Shown: one piece after another, positions 1 to 5,492 of the stretch
Layout: every line of letters starts with the position of its first letter
Numbering within the stretch: position 1 is the stretch's first letter
NCBI GenBank assembly: GCA_031286555.1
Contig: JAITUD010000003.1
Location: forward strand, 1-6,178
Length of the DNA stretch: 6,178 nt
From: Microbacterium sp.
Lineage (GTDB): Bacteria; Actinomycetota; Actinomycetes; Actinomycetales; Microbacteriaceae
Reading direction: 5' to 3'
Program-made: the position numbers and the translations under genes
Notes under the pieces: model-generated
Told to the model about the DNA's origin: nothing
What the model saw: only the letters and a program-made list of their open reading frames with translations
Databases searched by the model: none

Positions 1-410
1 GCCAGCAGCAGCGGCACCGCGATGATGCTCGTGCCGGCGATGTTGATCCCAGGGATGATGCCGGTGATGTTCATGAACAGGATCATGAAGAACATGGTCA
101 TCAGGATCGGGAGGAAGCGATCCCCGTCCTTGCGGCCGAGCAGGTCGTGCGCGATGTTGTTGCGCACGAAGCCGAAGCCCATCTCGATCATGCTCTGGAA
201 GCGGCCGGGCACCATCTTGAGGCGGCGCGTTCCGATCAGGAACAGCACCACGACGACGACGGTGGCGAGGATCTGCGCGAGGGTGATGCGCGTGATCGCG
301 AACGGCGTGCCTTCGAACAGCAGAACCGGGGGGAAGAACTCCCAGATCGACGGCGGATGGAACGTCGGATCCTCAGCGGCTGCTGCGATGAAGGTCACGG
401 CTTGAGTCAA
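1..410 (-). CDS. atpB: ATP synthase F0 subunit a, N-terminal part (cut by window edge)
   Basis: This is subunit a of the F1Fo ATP synthase, the membrane protein that forms the proton half-channels beside the c-ring. 136 complete codons are visible; the C-terminal half, including the essential channel arginine, lies beyond position 1. Seen: a polar N-terminus with the segment PSIWEFFPP (residues 20-28), a first membrane helix at about 43-60, the family-typical stretch GRFQSMIEMGFGFVRNNIA (69-87), and a second helix from about 99 with FMNITGIIPG (112-121). The only usable starts after the in-frame stop at about 471-473 are TTG (408-410) and a GTG at 396-398. I chose TTG because GGAG sits 8 nt before it. 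The gene follows an AtpI-like gene and should be the first of the atp operon. The family call is secure; the TTG start is moderately sure. Confidence 0.93.
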   Translation of the reverse strand, partial: MTQAVTFIAAAAEDPTFHPPSIWEFFPPVLLFEGTPFAITRITLAQILATVVVVVLFLIGTRRLKMVPGRFQSMIEMGFGFVRNNIAHDLLGRKDGDRFLPILMTMFFMILFMNITGIIPGINIAGTSIIAVPLLL

Positions 411-496
411 CGTTGCGGCTCCAGCTTCGTCTGCGCCGATGGGGATCGGAGCGAAGGGGACGGATGAGCGTCACCCGCGATCACGCCGAGGCACAT
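407..496 (-). other. Possible 29-codon upstream reading frame ending on the atpB start
   Basis: An ATG at 494-496, inside the predicted atpB leader, opens a 29-codon frame. Its TGA (407-409) overlaps the atpB TTG start in a TTGA arrangement, the geometry used for translational coupling elsewhere in this window. Against it: no good Shine-Dalgarno sequence precedes the ATG, GC at third positions is about 72%, lower than expected for genes in such GC-rich DNA, and the peptide (start MCLGVIAG, end KLEPQR) resembles nothing I recognise. It may be chance. Confidence 0.2.
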
Positions 497-530
497 GACT
501 GTTCAGCAATCTCTCAGCGGGGACTTCTAC

Positions 531-539
531 AGCCTAGCA
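531..539 (-). promoter_or_regulatory. Extended -10 promoter element for atpB
   Basis: On the minus strand the sequence reads TGCTAGGCT, a TGn extension followed by TAGGCT, which fits the actinobacterial TANNNT -10 consensus. The best -35 at 18 bp is TCGTGA, only a weak match, lying over the end of the preceding gene; the TGn extension could compensate. A start site would fall near 524, giving a leader of about 115 nt before atpB. Inside that leader CCGAT (436-440) and ATCGG (445-449) can form a 5-bp hairpin with a GGGG loop, about 25 nt before the start codon. The rest of the 144-nt gap (411-554) shows nothing else clear. The element suggests the atp operon can be expressed separately from the wecA group. 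Confidence 0.45.
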
Positions 540-554
540 AACTTGTGCGCCGGC

Positions 555-1025
555 TCACGAATCCGATGAGTCCTCGGTGGACTCCGGCAGGGTGACATCA
601 CTGACGTTCGGCATCCTGGAGCGGCTCATCACGATGACATCGATGATCAGCGTGACGACGATGCCCGCCACGATCGCGAGGAAGAGCACCTGCGGCTGGA
701 TCCACGGCTGGCCGCGCAGCGTGGCGAGCACCACCAGGAAGATCACGAACTTCACCAGCCAGCCGCCGAGCACGGCCCCGAAGAAGATCGGCACGTAGAG
801 GTCGTCGCCGTACCAGCGATTGGCGACCAGGATGCTGATCGCCGTGATGGCCAGGAACACCGCGGACAGCAGCACGCCCACGAGCGCGCTGACCAGCCCT
901 TCCTGCCCCGCGACGGCCCATCCGATCACGGCGCCGAGGACGGCGAGGACTCCGGTGGCGATCGCGCTGAGGATCAGGGTGCGGCGCAGCAGCGGTGTGC
1001 TGGTCGGCCTGGCGGGGGTGTTCAT
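555..1025 (-). CDS. AtpI-like four-helix membrane protein upstream of atpB
   Basis: A 156-residue integral membrane protein with four hydrophobic segments at about 17-39, 44-68, 78-103 and 112-133. It has a short basic N-terminus (RR at 14-15) and a polar, acidic C-terminal tail rich in Ser, Glu and Asp. The GGWLVKF stretch (87-93), with a lysine inside the third helix, is typical of ATP synthase protein I relatives. AtpI proteins are linked to c-ring assembly or ion handling in other bacteria. That role is inferred here from position: M. tuberculosis Rv1303 occupies the same slot between wecA and atpB. The ATG at 1025 overlaps the wecA stop as ATGA and has GGAG 5 nt upstream, so I prefer it to the in-frame start at 1082. 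No regulation is visible beyond coupling to wecA. Confidence 0.8.
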   Translation of the reverse strand: MNTPARPTSTPLLRRTLILSAIATGVLAVLGAVIGWAVAGQEGLVSALVGVLLSAVFLAITAISILVANRWYGDDLYVPIFFGAVLGGWLVKFVIFLVVLATLRGQPWIQPQVLFLAIVAGIVVTLIIDVIVMSRSRMPNVSDVTLPESTEDSSDS

Positions 1026-2167
1026 GACTTCTCCGTTGTGGGGTGCTTCGGGTGGGACGGGTAGAAGGTGACCACGAGGCACGCGATGACGCCGACGGCA
1101 CCGAAGACGACGCCGACGAGGTAGCCGCCGGGCCAGTCCTCGCGGGTGGCGATGTACATCAGCAGCACCGCGATCGAGATCACGGCGGTCCAGGCGTAGA
1201 AGATCAGCACGGCGTCGCGGTCGCGGTGGCCGAGATCGAGCATCCTGTGGTGCAGGTGCAGGCGGTCCGGCGAGAACGGCGACTTCCCGGCACGCATGCG
1301 CCGGAAGACCGCGAGGCCGAAGTCCAGCAGCGGCAGGATCACGATCACCAGCGGCAGCAGGATCGGGATGAACGCGCCCAGCAGCTGAGAGCGGCCGAAC
1401 TGCTCCGGGTCGAATGCCGTCGGCGGCATCTGTCCGGTGAGCGCGACCGCCGAGGTCGCCATCAGCAACCCGATCACCAGTGCACCGGAGTCGCCCATGA
1501 ACAGTTTCGCCGGGCTCCAGTTCAACGGCAGGAATCCGAGGCAGGCGCCGATCAGGACGGCGGCCAGGAACGTGGCCAGGTTGAAATAGCTGGAGGCGCC
1601 GGAATCACGGGTCAGCGTGTAGGCGTAGATGAAGAACACGCCGTTCGCGATCAGACAGACGCCTGCCACGAGGCCGTCCAGGCCGTCGATGAAGTTGACC
1701 GCGTTCATCACCACGACCAGCGCGAGCATGGTCACGCCGATGCTGACCCAGCTGGAGACGAGGATCATCTCGTCGAAGGGGAGCGAGAGGATCTGCAGTC
1801 CCCCGCCCACGGTGATGATGCCTGCGGCGAGGAACTGCACACCCAGTTTGATGAACCAGTCCAGGTCCCACAGATCGTCGAGCACGCCGACGACCGCGAT
1901 CAGCGCGGTGGCCCCGAGCACCGACCACATCGTGCTCGGCGGAATCCACATGATGTCGAAGAACGGGTTCGCCGCGGAGGCGGCGATCGCCGCCACGATG
2001 CCGAAGAAGATGGCCACACCGCCCAGTCGTGGTGTGGGCGTGGTGTGCACGTCCCGTTCACGGATGCCGGGGTAGAGCTTGTACTTCAGGCTCAGCTTCC
2101 AGACGGCCCAGGACAGCGCGAACGTGATCGCCGCCGTCAGGATGACCGTGAACAGGTACTGCTTCAC
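1022..2167 (-). CDS. wecA: WecA-family UDP-sugar:polyprenyl-phosphate sugar-1-phosphate transferase
   Basis: A 381-residue polytopic membrane enzyme of the MraY/WecA family (glycosyltransferase family 4). These enzymes move a sugar-1-phosphate from a UDP-sugar to undecaprenyl or decaprenyl phosphate at the inner membrane face, the first step of lipid-linked wall polymer synthesis. Motifs seen in order: TPRLGG (45-50), the Mg-binding pair DD (97-98) in DDLWD, NAVNFIDGLDGL (155-166), FMGDSG with D226 (223-228), and the His loop HLHHR (304-308), which points to the WecA/TagO branch rather than MraY. About ten or eleven hydrophobic helices are visible. The M. tuberculosis counterpart Rv1302 starts the arabinogalactan linker with GlcNAc-1-P. 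Here the product is probably another wall glycopolymer, and the sugar cannot be read from sequence. The start is GTG, overlapping the tsaC stop as GTGA with no clear ribosome site, which suggests translational coupling. Confidence 0.9.
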   Translation of the reverse strand: MKQYLFTVILTAAITFALSWAVWKLSLKYKLYPGIRERDVHTTPTPRLGGVAIFFGIVAAIAASAANPFFDIMWIPPSTMWSVLGATALIAVVGVLDDLWDLDWFIKLGVQFLAAGIITVGGGLQILSLPFDEMILVSSWVSIGVTMLALVVVMNAVNFIDGLDGLVAGVCLIANGVFFIYAYTLTRDSGASSYFNLATFLAAVLIGACLGFLPLNWSPAKLFMGDSGALVIGLLMATSAVALTGQMPPTAFDPEQFGRSQLLGAFIPILLPLVIVILPLLDFGLAVFRRMRAGKSPFSPDRLHLHHRMLDLGHRDRDAVLIFYAWTAVISIAVLLMYIATREDWPGGYLVGVVFGAVGVIACLVVTFYPSHPKHPTTEKS

Positions 2168-2880
2168 GCGGCGCCGTCCGGAGCAGCGGGTGTGTCCTCG
2201 ACGGCCTCCTCCTCAGGCTCCAGCAGATCGCCGAGCACGGCGCCCAGCTGCTTCCTGCTGATCGCGCCGTCGCGCAGGATCCGCACTCGCGGGTTCTCGG
2301 CGGACGGGTCGGCCAGAGAGGTGCAGTCGATGATCGTGGACGCGATGCCGTCCGCGCTGAGGCCGCCGTCGAGATACACCGACACGCTGTCGCCGAGCAT
2401 CTGCTCGGCGTCCGCCGCCGAGATGGCGACGTCCTTGCCGGTGAGGTTCGCGCTCGAGACGGCGAGCGGGCCGGTCTCCTCGAGCAGCTCCAACGCGATC
2501 CGGCGATCCGGCATCCGCACCGCGACGGTGCCGAGGGTGTCGCCGAGATCCCACGCCAGTGACGGCTGCGACGGCAGGATGATCGTCAGACCGCCGGGCC
2601 AGAACTCGTCGACCAGCTGCTGCACCGGCTCAGGGATGCTCTCGACCAGAGCCGCGAGGGCGGCCTGCCCGGCGACGAGCACGGGCGGCGGCATGTCGCG
2701 GCCGCGCCCCTTCGCCTCGAGCAGACGGCGCACCGCCGCCGGCGAGAACGCATCGGCGGCGACGCCGTAGACGGTGTCGGTGGGGAGGACGACGAGCTCG
2801 CCCCTGGCAATGGCCTGACGGGCGTGGCGCATACCGGCGAGAAGCTCGGCCTCATCGCTGCAATCGAAGACGGAAGACAT
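2164..2880 (-). CDS. tsaC: Threonylcarbamoyl-AMP synthase (Sua5/YrdC/YwlC family)
   Basis: A cytoplasmic enzyme that makes threonylcarbamoyl-AMP from threonine, bicarbonate and ATP, the first step of the tRNA t6A37 modification at ANN-decoding tRNAs. At 238 residues it is a single YrdC domain without the extra C-terminal domain of archaeal and yeast Sua5. Seen: PTDTVYG (33-39), the nucleotide/substrate loop KGRGRDMPPPVLV (57-69), FWPGGLTI (93-100), VAVRMPD (119-125) and AVSSANLTG (140-148). The last 20 residues form an acidic, Pro/Ala-rich tail, probably disordered. GAGG lies 5 nt before the ATG. Its stop overlaps the wecA GTG by 4 nt, and prmC lies 69 nt upstream, so these genes form a translation-related group ahead of wecA. 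Older annotations may call it sua5 or ywlC; the function is secure by family. Confidence 0.92.
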   Translation of the reverse strand: MSSVFDCSDEAELLAGMRHARQAIARGELVVLPTDTVYGVAADAFSPAAVRRLLEAKGRGRDMPPPVLVAGQAALAALVESIPEPVQQLVDEFWPGGLTIILPSQPSLAWDLGDTLGTVAVRMPDRRIALELLEETGPLAVSSANLTGKDVAISAADAEQMLGDSVSVYLDGGLSADGIASTIIDCTSLADPSAENPRVRILRDGAISRKQLGAVLGDLLEPEEEAVEDTPAAPDGAA

Positions 2881-2889
2881 GGCGGCCTC

Positions 2890-2895
2890 AGTCTA
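2890..2895 (-). promoter_or_regulatory. Candidate -10 element TAGACT before tsaC
   Basis: The minus strand reads TAGACT 9 nt before the tsaC ATG. The hexamer is identical to the one before prmC and fits TANNNT. No convincing -35 is present at 16-18 bp (AGGTTC at 17 bp is poor). A start site here would leave only about 3 nt of leader and bypass the GAGG ribosome site, so it may instead be an accidental match with tsaC read from the prmC transcript. Confidence 0.25.
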
Positions 2896-2926
2896 CGCGG
2901 GCGGAGGGCGCCGAACCTGTCGATGC

Positions 2927-2945
2927 GATGCCGATCCCCGGCATC
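2927..2945. repeat. Perfect 7-bp inverted repeat after prmC
   Basis: GATGCCG (2927-2933) and CGGCATC (2939-2945) flank a 5-nt loop, just downstream of the prmC stop (2950-2952) on the minus strand. The right arm is part of one copy of the CGGCATCC octamer. No T-run follows in the prmC direction, so it is not a classical intrinsic terminator; it could weaken read-through or protect the prmC 3' end. Confidence 0.5.
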
Positions 2946-2949
2946 CGTG

Positions 2950-3807
2950 TCACGGGCGCAGCGCCGTGGTCGCCCGGTCGCGGCGGGTGAGATCGGGATG
3001 CGTCGCGGCCCCGCGCCAGCCGTCGGCGGCGAGGATGCCGCGGATCGCCTCGCCCTGCAGCTCGCCGTGCTCCAGCACCAGCACCCCGCCCGGGCGCAGC
3101 AATTCGAGCGCGCGGCGGCTGATCACGCGCACCACGTCAAGTCCGTCCGGTCCGCCGTAGAGCGCCTGAGCCGGGTCGAACAGCCGCACCTCAGGGTCGC
3201 GCGGGATCGCGTCGTCCGGCACGTACGGCGGATTCGAGATCACGACGGACACCGTGCCGCGCAACTCCTCGAAGGCCGTGGCGAGATCGCCCTGCACAAG
3301 AGTCAGATTCGCGGCATCCGCCGTGTTCCGCGCCGCCCACGTGAATGCGGCGTCCGAGAGCTCGACCGCGAAGATCCTGGCCTGCGGCACCTCGGTGGCC
3401 ATCGCCATCGCGATCGCCCCACTGCCGGTGCCCAGATCGATGCCGATCGGCTCGGGCTCCGGCACGCCGAGCAGCGCGTCGATCGCGAACTGCACGACCA
3501 GCTCGGTCTCGGGCCGGGGCACGAACACTCCCGGCCCGACGGCGAGCTCCAGCTGCCGGAACGGCGCGGTGCCGGTGAGGTGCTGCAGCGGCTCTCTCGC
3601 TGCCCTGCGCTCGGTGAGTGCGACCAGCTCCGCGGCATCCTGCTCGGCGACAGAGTCGCCGCGCAGCGCGGCGGCCTGCACTCCCCCGCGGGACTGCCCG
3701 AGCACATGGCCGGCGAGCAGTTCCGCATCGACCTGAGGGTCGGGCACACCGGCATCCGCAAGCTGCTGGGCGACGGCGCGCAGCAGCGCGGAGAGGGTGT
3801 CTGGCAT
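2950..3807 (-). CDS. prmC: Release factor glutamine N5-methyltransferase
   Basis: PrmC (formerly HemK) uses S-adenosylmethionine to methylate the glutamine of the GGQ motif in release factors RF1 and RF2, improving translation termination. From the ATG at 3807 the protein has 285 residues, normal for the family. An N-terminal helical domain (about 1-80) is followed by FVPRPETE (95-102), the SAM-binding loop DLGTGSG (124-130), acidic E149 in the second Rossmann strand, and the catalytic NPPY (192-195) that holds the substrate glutamine. An in-frame GTG at 3831 would add 8 residues, but neither start has a ribosome site. I chose ATG because a TAGACT element lies 7 nt ahead, which suits a leaderless mRNA. 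prmC usually follows prfA; here the upstream neighbour is divergent cysK, and prfA is not in the window. Confidence 0.93.
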   Translation of the reverse strand: MPDTLSALLRAVAQQLADAGVPDPQVDAELLAGHVLGQSRGGVQAAALRGDSVAEQDAAELVALTERRAAREPLQHLTGTAPFRQLELAVGPGVFVPRPETELVVQFAIDALLGVPEPEPIGIDLGTGSGAIAMAMATEVPQARIFAVELSDAAFTWAARNTADAANLTLVQGDLATAFEELRGTVSVVISNPPYVPDDAIPRDPEVRLFDPAQALYGGPDGLDVVRVISRRALELLRPGGVLVLEHGELQGEAIRGILAADGWRGAATHPDLTRRDRATTALRP

Positions 3808-3814
3808 GGGTTCA

Positions 3815-3820
3815 AGTCTA
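3815..3820 (-). promoter_or_regulatory. -10 element TAGACT for a leaderless prmC transcript
   Basis: On the minus strand TAGACT ends 7 nt before the A of the prmC ATG. That is the spacing expected if transcription begins at the start codon itself, a common arrangement in actinobacteria. The absence of any Shine-Dalgarno sequence before the ATG agrees. A weak -35-like ATGACG lies 15 bp further upstream. Confidence 0.45.
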
Positions 3821-3859
3821 GGAGCAGACACATTCCGTCATCGTTCGGGGGCCGAGAAG

Positions 3860-3865
3860 TAGGCT
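3860..3865 (+). promoter_or_regulatory. Candidate -10 element TAGGCT for cysK-cysE
   Basis: TAGGCT matches the TANNNT consensus and the hexamer before atpB. No recognisable -35 lies 16-18 bp upstream. A start near 3872 would give a leader of about 31 nt containing the GAAAGG ribosome site (3890-3895), 7 nt before the cysK ATG. It faces away from the prmC element in the same 95-bp gap (3808-3902). No clear operator or riboswitch is visible in so short a leader. Confidence 0.35.
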
Positions 3866-3902
3866 GGTGCCGCTCTCGCTCCTTGCATCGAAAGGTCGCA
3901 CC

Positions 3903-4841
3903 ATGTCAGGCATCCACTCCGAGATCACCTCGACGTTCGGCAACACTCCGCTCGTGCGCCTGAACCGGCTCACCGAGGGCCTGGGGGCCACCGTCCTCGT
4001 CAAGCTGGAGTCGTTCAATCCGGCCTCGAGCGTGAAGGACCGCATCGGCATCGCGATCGTCGACGCCGCCGAGGCGTCCGGCGAGCGGACGCCCGGTGGC
4101 ACGATCGTCGAGGCCACCAGCGGCAACACCGGCATCGCCCTCGCCATGGTCGGCGCCGCACGCGGCTACCGCGTGATCCTCACCATGCCGGCATCGATGT
4201 CGAAGGAGCGTCGCGTGCTGCTGAAGGCCTACGGCGCGGAGCTCGTGCTGAGTGACCCGACCAAGGGCATGAGCGGCGCGATCGAGGCCCTCCAGGAGAT
4301 CATCGAGAAGACCCCCGGCGCCGTCTGGGCCCGGCAGTTCGAGAACGCCGCGAACCCGCAGATCCACCGCGAGACCACCGCACAGGAGATCCTGCGCGAC
4401 ACCGACGGGAACGTCGACGTCTTCATCGCGGGCGTCGGCACCGGCGGCACGGTCACCGGCACCGGCCAGGCGCTGAAGGCGGCCAAGCCTGATGTGCAGG
4501 TCATCGCCGTCGAGCCGAAGGATTCCCCCCTGCTCTCCGAGGGCCGGATCGGCCCCGCCAAGATCCAGGGCATCGGCCCGAACTTCGTGCCTGCCGTGCT
4601 GGATCGCGACGTCATCGACGAGATCCTCACCGCGGAGTTCGACGAGTCCCTCACGACCGCCCGCGCCCTCGCCGCGAAGGAGGGTCTGCTGGTCGGCATC
4701 TCCAGCGGCGCCGCCGTCGCGCAGGCGCTGAAGGTCGCGGCGCGCCCCGAGAACGCGGGCAAGACCATCGTCGTGATCGCCCCCGACACCGGCGAGCGCT
4801 ACATCTCCACCGCGCTGTTCGAGGACCTGCGCGAGGACTGA
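3903..4841 (+). CDS. cysK: Cysteine synthase A (O-acetylserine sulfhydrylase)
   Basis: A cytoplasmic PLP enzyme that joins O-acetyl-L-serine and sulfide to make L-cysteine and acetate. At 312 residues it has the usual length. Seen: the PLP Schiff-base lysine K45 in SSVKDR (42-47), the substrate loop TSGNTG (72-77), QFENAANP (145-152), the phosphate-binding GTGGT (179-183), GISSGA (265-270), where S268 should contact the pyridine nitrogen, and PDTGERY (294-300). The CysM-specific features that would suggest thiosulfate use are not evident, but this cannot be excluded by eye. The ATG at 3903 has GAAAGG 7 nt upstream and fits the family N-terminus; an in-frame start at 3867 would add 12 atypical residues. 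The stop overlaps the cysE ATG by one base (TGATG), so both enzymes are coupled. M. tuberculosis has the same cysK1-cysE pairing. Confidence 0.96.
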   Translation: MSGIHSEITSTFGNTPLVRLNRLTEGLGATVLVKLESFNPASSVKDRIGIAIVDAAEASGERTPGGTIVEATSGNTGIALAMVGAARGYRVILTMPASMSKERRVLLKAYGAELVLSDPTKGMSGAIEALQEIIEKTPGAVWARQFENAANPQIHRETTAQEILRDTDGNVDVFIAGVGTGGTVTGTGQALKAAKPDVQVIAVEPKDSPLLSEGRIGPAKIQGIGPNFVPAVLDRDVIDEILTAEFDESLTTARALAAKEGLLVGISSGAAVAQALKVAARPENAGKTIVVIAPDTGERYISTALFEDLRED

Positions 4842-5425
4842 TGCCCCTTCCTGGCATGACATGGGCCGGGCGGATGCGCGAGGACATCGCCGCCGCCCGG
4901 CTTCGTGATCCCGCCGCGCGCAGCGCGGTGGAGATCGCCGTCCTCTACCCCGGTCTGCACGCCATCTGGGCGCACCGGGTGAACCACGCACTGTGGAAGC
5001 GCGGTCTGCGCTTCCCCGCCCGGCTGGGATCCCAGCTCACCCGCTGGCTCACCGGGATCGAGATCCATCCCGCCGCGGTGATCGGGCGACGCTTCTTCAT
5101 CGATCACGGCATGGGCGTCGTGATCGGCGAGACGGCCGAGATCGGCGACGACGTCATGCTCTACCACGGGGTGACCCTCGGCGGTCGCACCCGGGATGCC
5201 GGCAAGCGGCATCCCACCCTCGAGGACGGCGTGCTCGTCGGGGCCGGCGCGAAGATCCTCGGCCCGATCGTGATCGGCTCGGGCACGGCCATCGGGGCGA
5301 ACGCCGTGGTGACGAAGGACGCCCCGGCCGATTCGGTGCTCACCGGAGTGCCGGCAAAGGTCCGCTCCCGCGTTCCCGGCGAGAATCTCGCCCACCTGCT
5401 CTCCGCTCCCGAATACCTGATCTGA
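4841..5425 (+). CDS. cysE: Serine O-acetyltransferase, short form with C-terminal Ile
   Basis: Transfers acetyl from acetyl-CoA to L-serine, giving the O-acetylserine used by CysK. It has 194 residues, against about 273 in E. coli, because the long N-terminal helical extension is reduced as in Bacillus-type enzymes. Seen: a helical segment with YPGLHAIWAHRVNHALW (36-52), then the left-handed beta-helix of hexapeptide repeats from about 72. The catalytic D88-H89 lies in FIDHG and a second active-site histidine, H124, in KRHP; TLGG is at 112-115, and GAGAKILG and TGVPAKV lie in the last coils. The protein ends EYLI; a terminal isoleucine after an acidic tail is what docks into CysK in known cysteine synthase complexes. 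GAGG lies 4 nt before the ATG; an alternative ATG at 4856 would remove 5 residues. Feedback inhibition by cysteine is known for the family but cannot be read here. Confidence 0.95.
   Translation: MPLPGMTWAGRMREDIAAARLRDPAARSAVEIAVLYPGLHAIWAHRVNHALWKRGLRFPARLGSQLTRWLTGIEIHPAAVIGRRFFIDHGMGVVIGETAEIGDDVMLYHGVTLGGRTRDAGKRHPTLEDGVLVGAGAKILGPIVIGSGTAIGANAVVTKDAPADSVLTGVPAKVRSRVPGENLAHLLSAPEYLI
5193..5215. repeat. Perfect 9-bp inverted repeat inside cysE
   Basis: GGGATGCCG (5193-5201) and CGGCATCCC (5207-5215) flank the loop GCAAG. Each arm contains the CGGCATCC/GGATGCCG octamer, and the hairpin covers the codons for RDAGKRHP around the active-site H124. It would form a stable RNA stem in the middle of the message. 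No T-run follows. Confidence 0.6.
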
Positions 5426-5435
5426 GCTGTGCCTC

Positions 5436-5465
5436 TGGACGGTATTGACTCGTGGACAATAGGAT
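5436..5465 (+). promoter_or_regulatory. Candidate promoter for the secreted hydrolase gene
   Basis: TGGACG (5436-5441, 4 of 6 to TTGACA) is followed 18 bp later by TAGGAT (5460-5465), which fits TANNNT. A start near 5472 would leave a leader of about 20 nt holding the ribosome site. There is no T-tailed hairpin between cysE and this element, so read-through from cysE is also possible. Confidence 0.4.
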
Positions 5466-5480
5466 GCGTCGCAATCGAGC

Positions 5481-5487
5481 AAGGAGG
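5481..5487 (+). promoter_or_regulatory. Strong ribosome binding site AAGGAGG
   Basis: A complete Shine-Dalgarno match lies 5 nt before the ATG at 5493. It is the best ribosome site in the window and fixes the start of the last gene. Confidence 0.85.
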
Positions 5488-5492
5488 CTCAG

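Noticed and set aside
1026..1082. Upstream in-frame start for the atpI-like gene
   Set aside because: It would add 19 Pro-rich residues inside wecA; the ATG at 1025 has GGAG and an ATGA overlap.
1043..2770. Long open frame of 575 codons on the plus strand opposite wecA and tsaC
   Set aside because: Its translation is low-complexity Arg/Asp/His/Gly-rich, as expected from the complement of GC-rich codons, and the minus strand carries two clear enzyme genes here.
3808..3831. Upstream GTG start for prmC
   Set aside because: No ribosome site, and the TAGACT element falls inside this extension, so transcription would start downstream of it.
2824..3963. 379-codon plus-strand frame opposite prmC
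   Set aside because: Antisense shadow of prmC, with Arg-rich sequence and no recognisable motif; it also runs through the cysK start region.
3906..4991. 361-codon minus-strand frame opposite cysK
   Set aside because: Composition artefact, rich in Gly, Asp, Arg and Leu; cysK on the other strand has every catalytic motif.
5445..5450. TTGACT as a -35 box before the hydrolase gene
   Set aside because: No -10-like hexamer lies 16-19 bp downstream; the nearest, TAGGAT, is only 9 bp away and pairs better with TGGACG.
5426..5492. Terminator after cysE
   Set aside because: I see no stem followed by a T-run in this gap.
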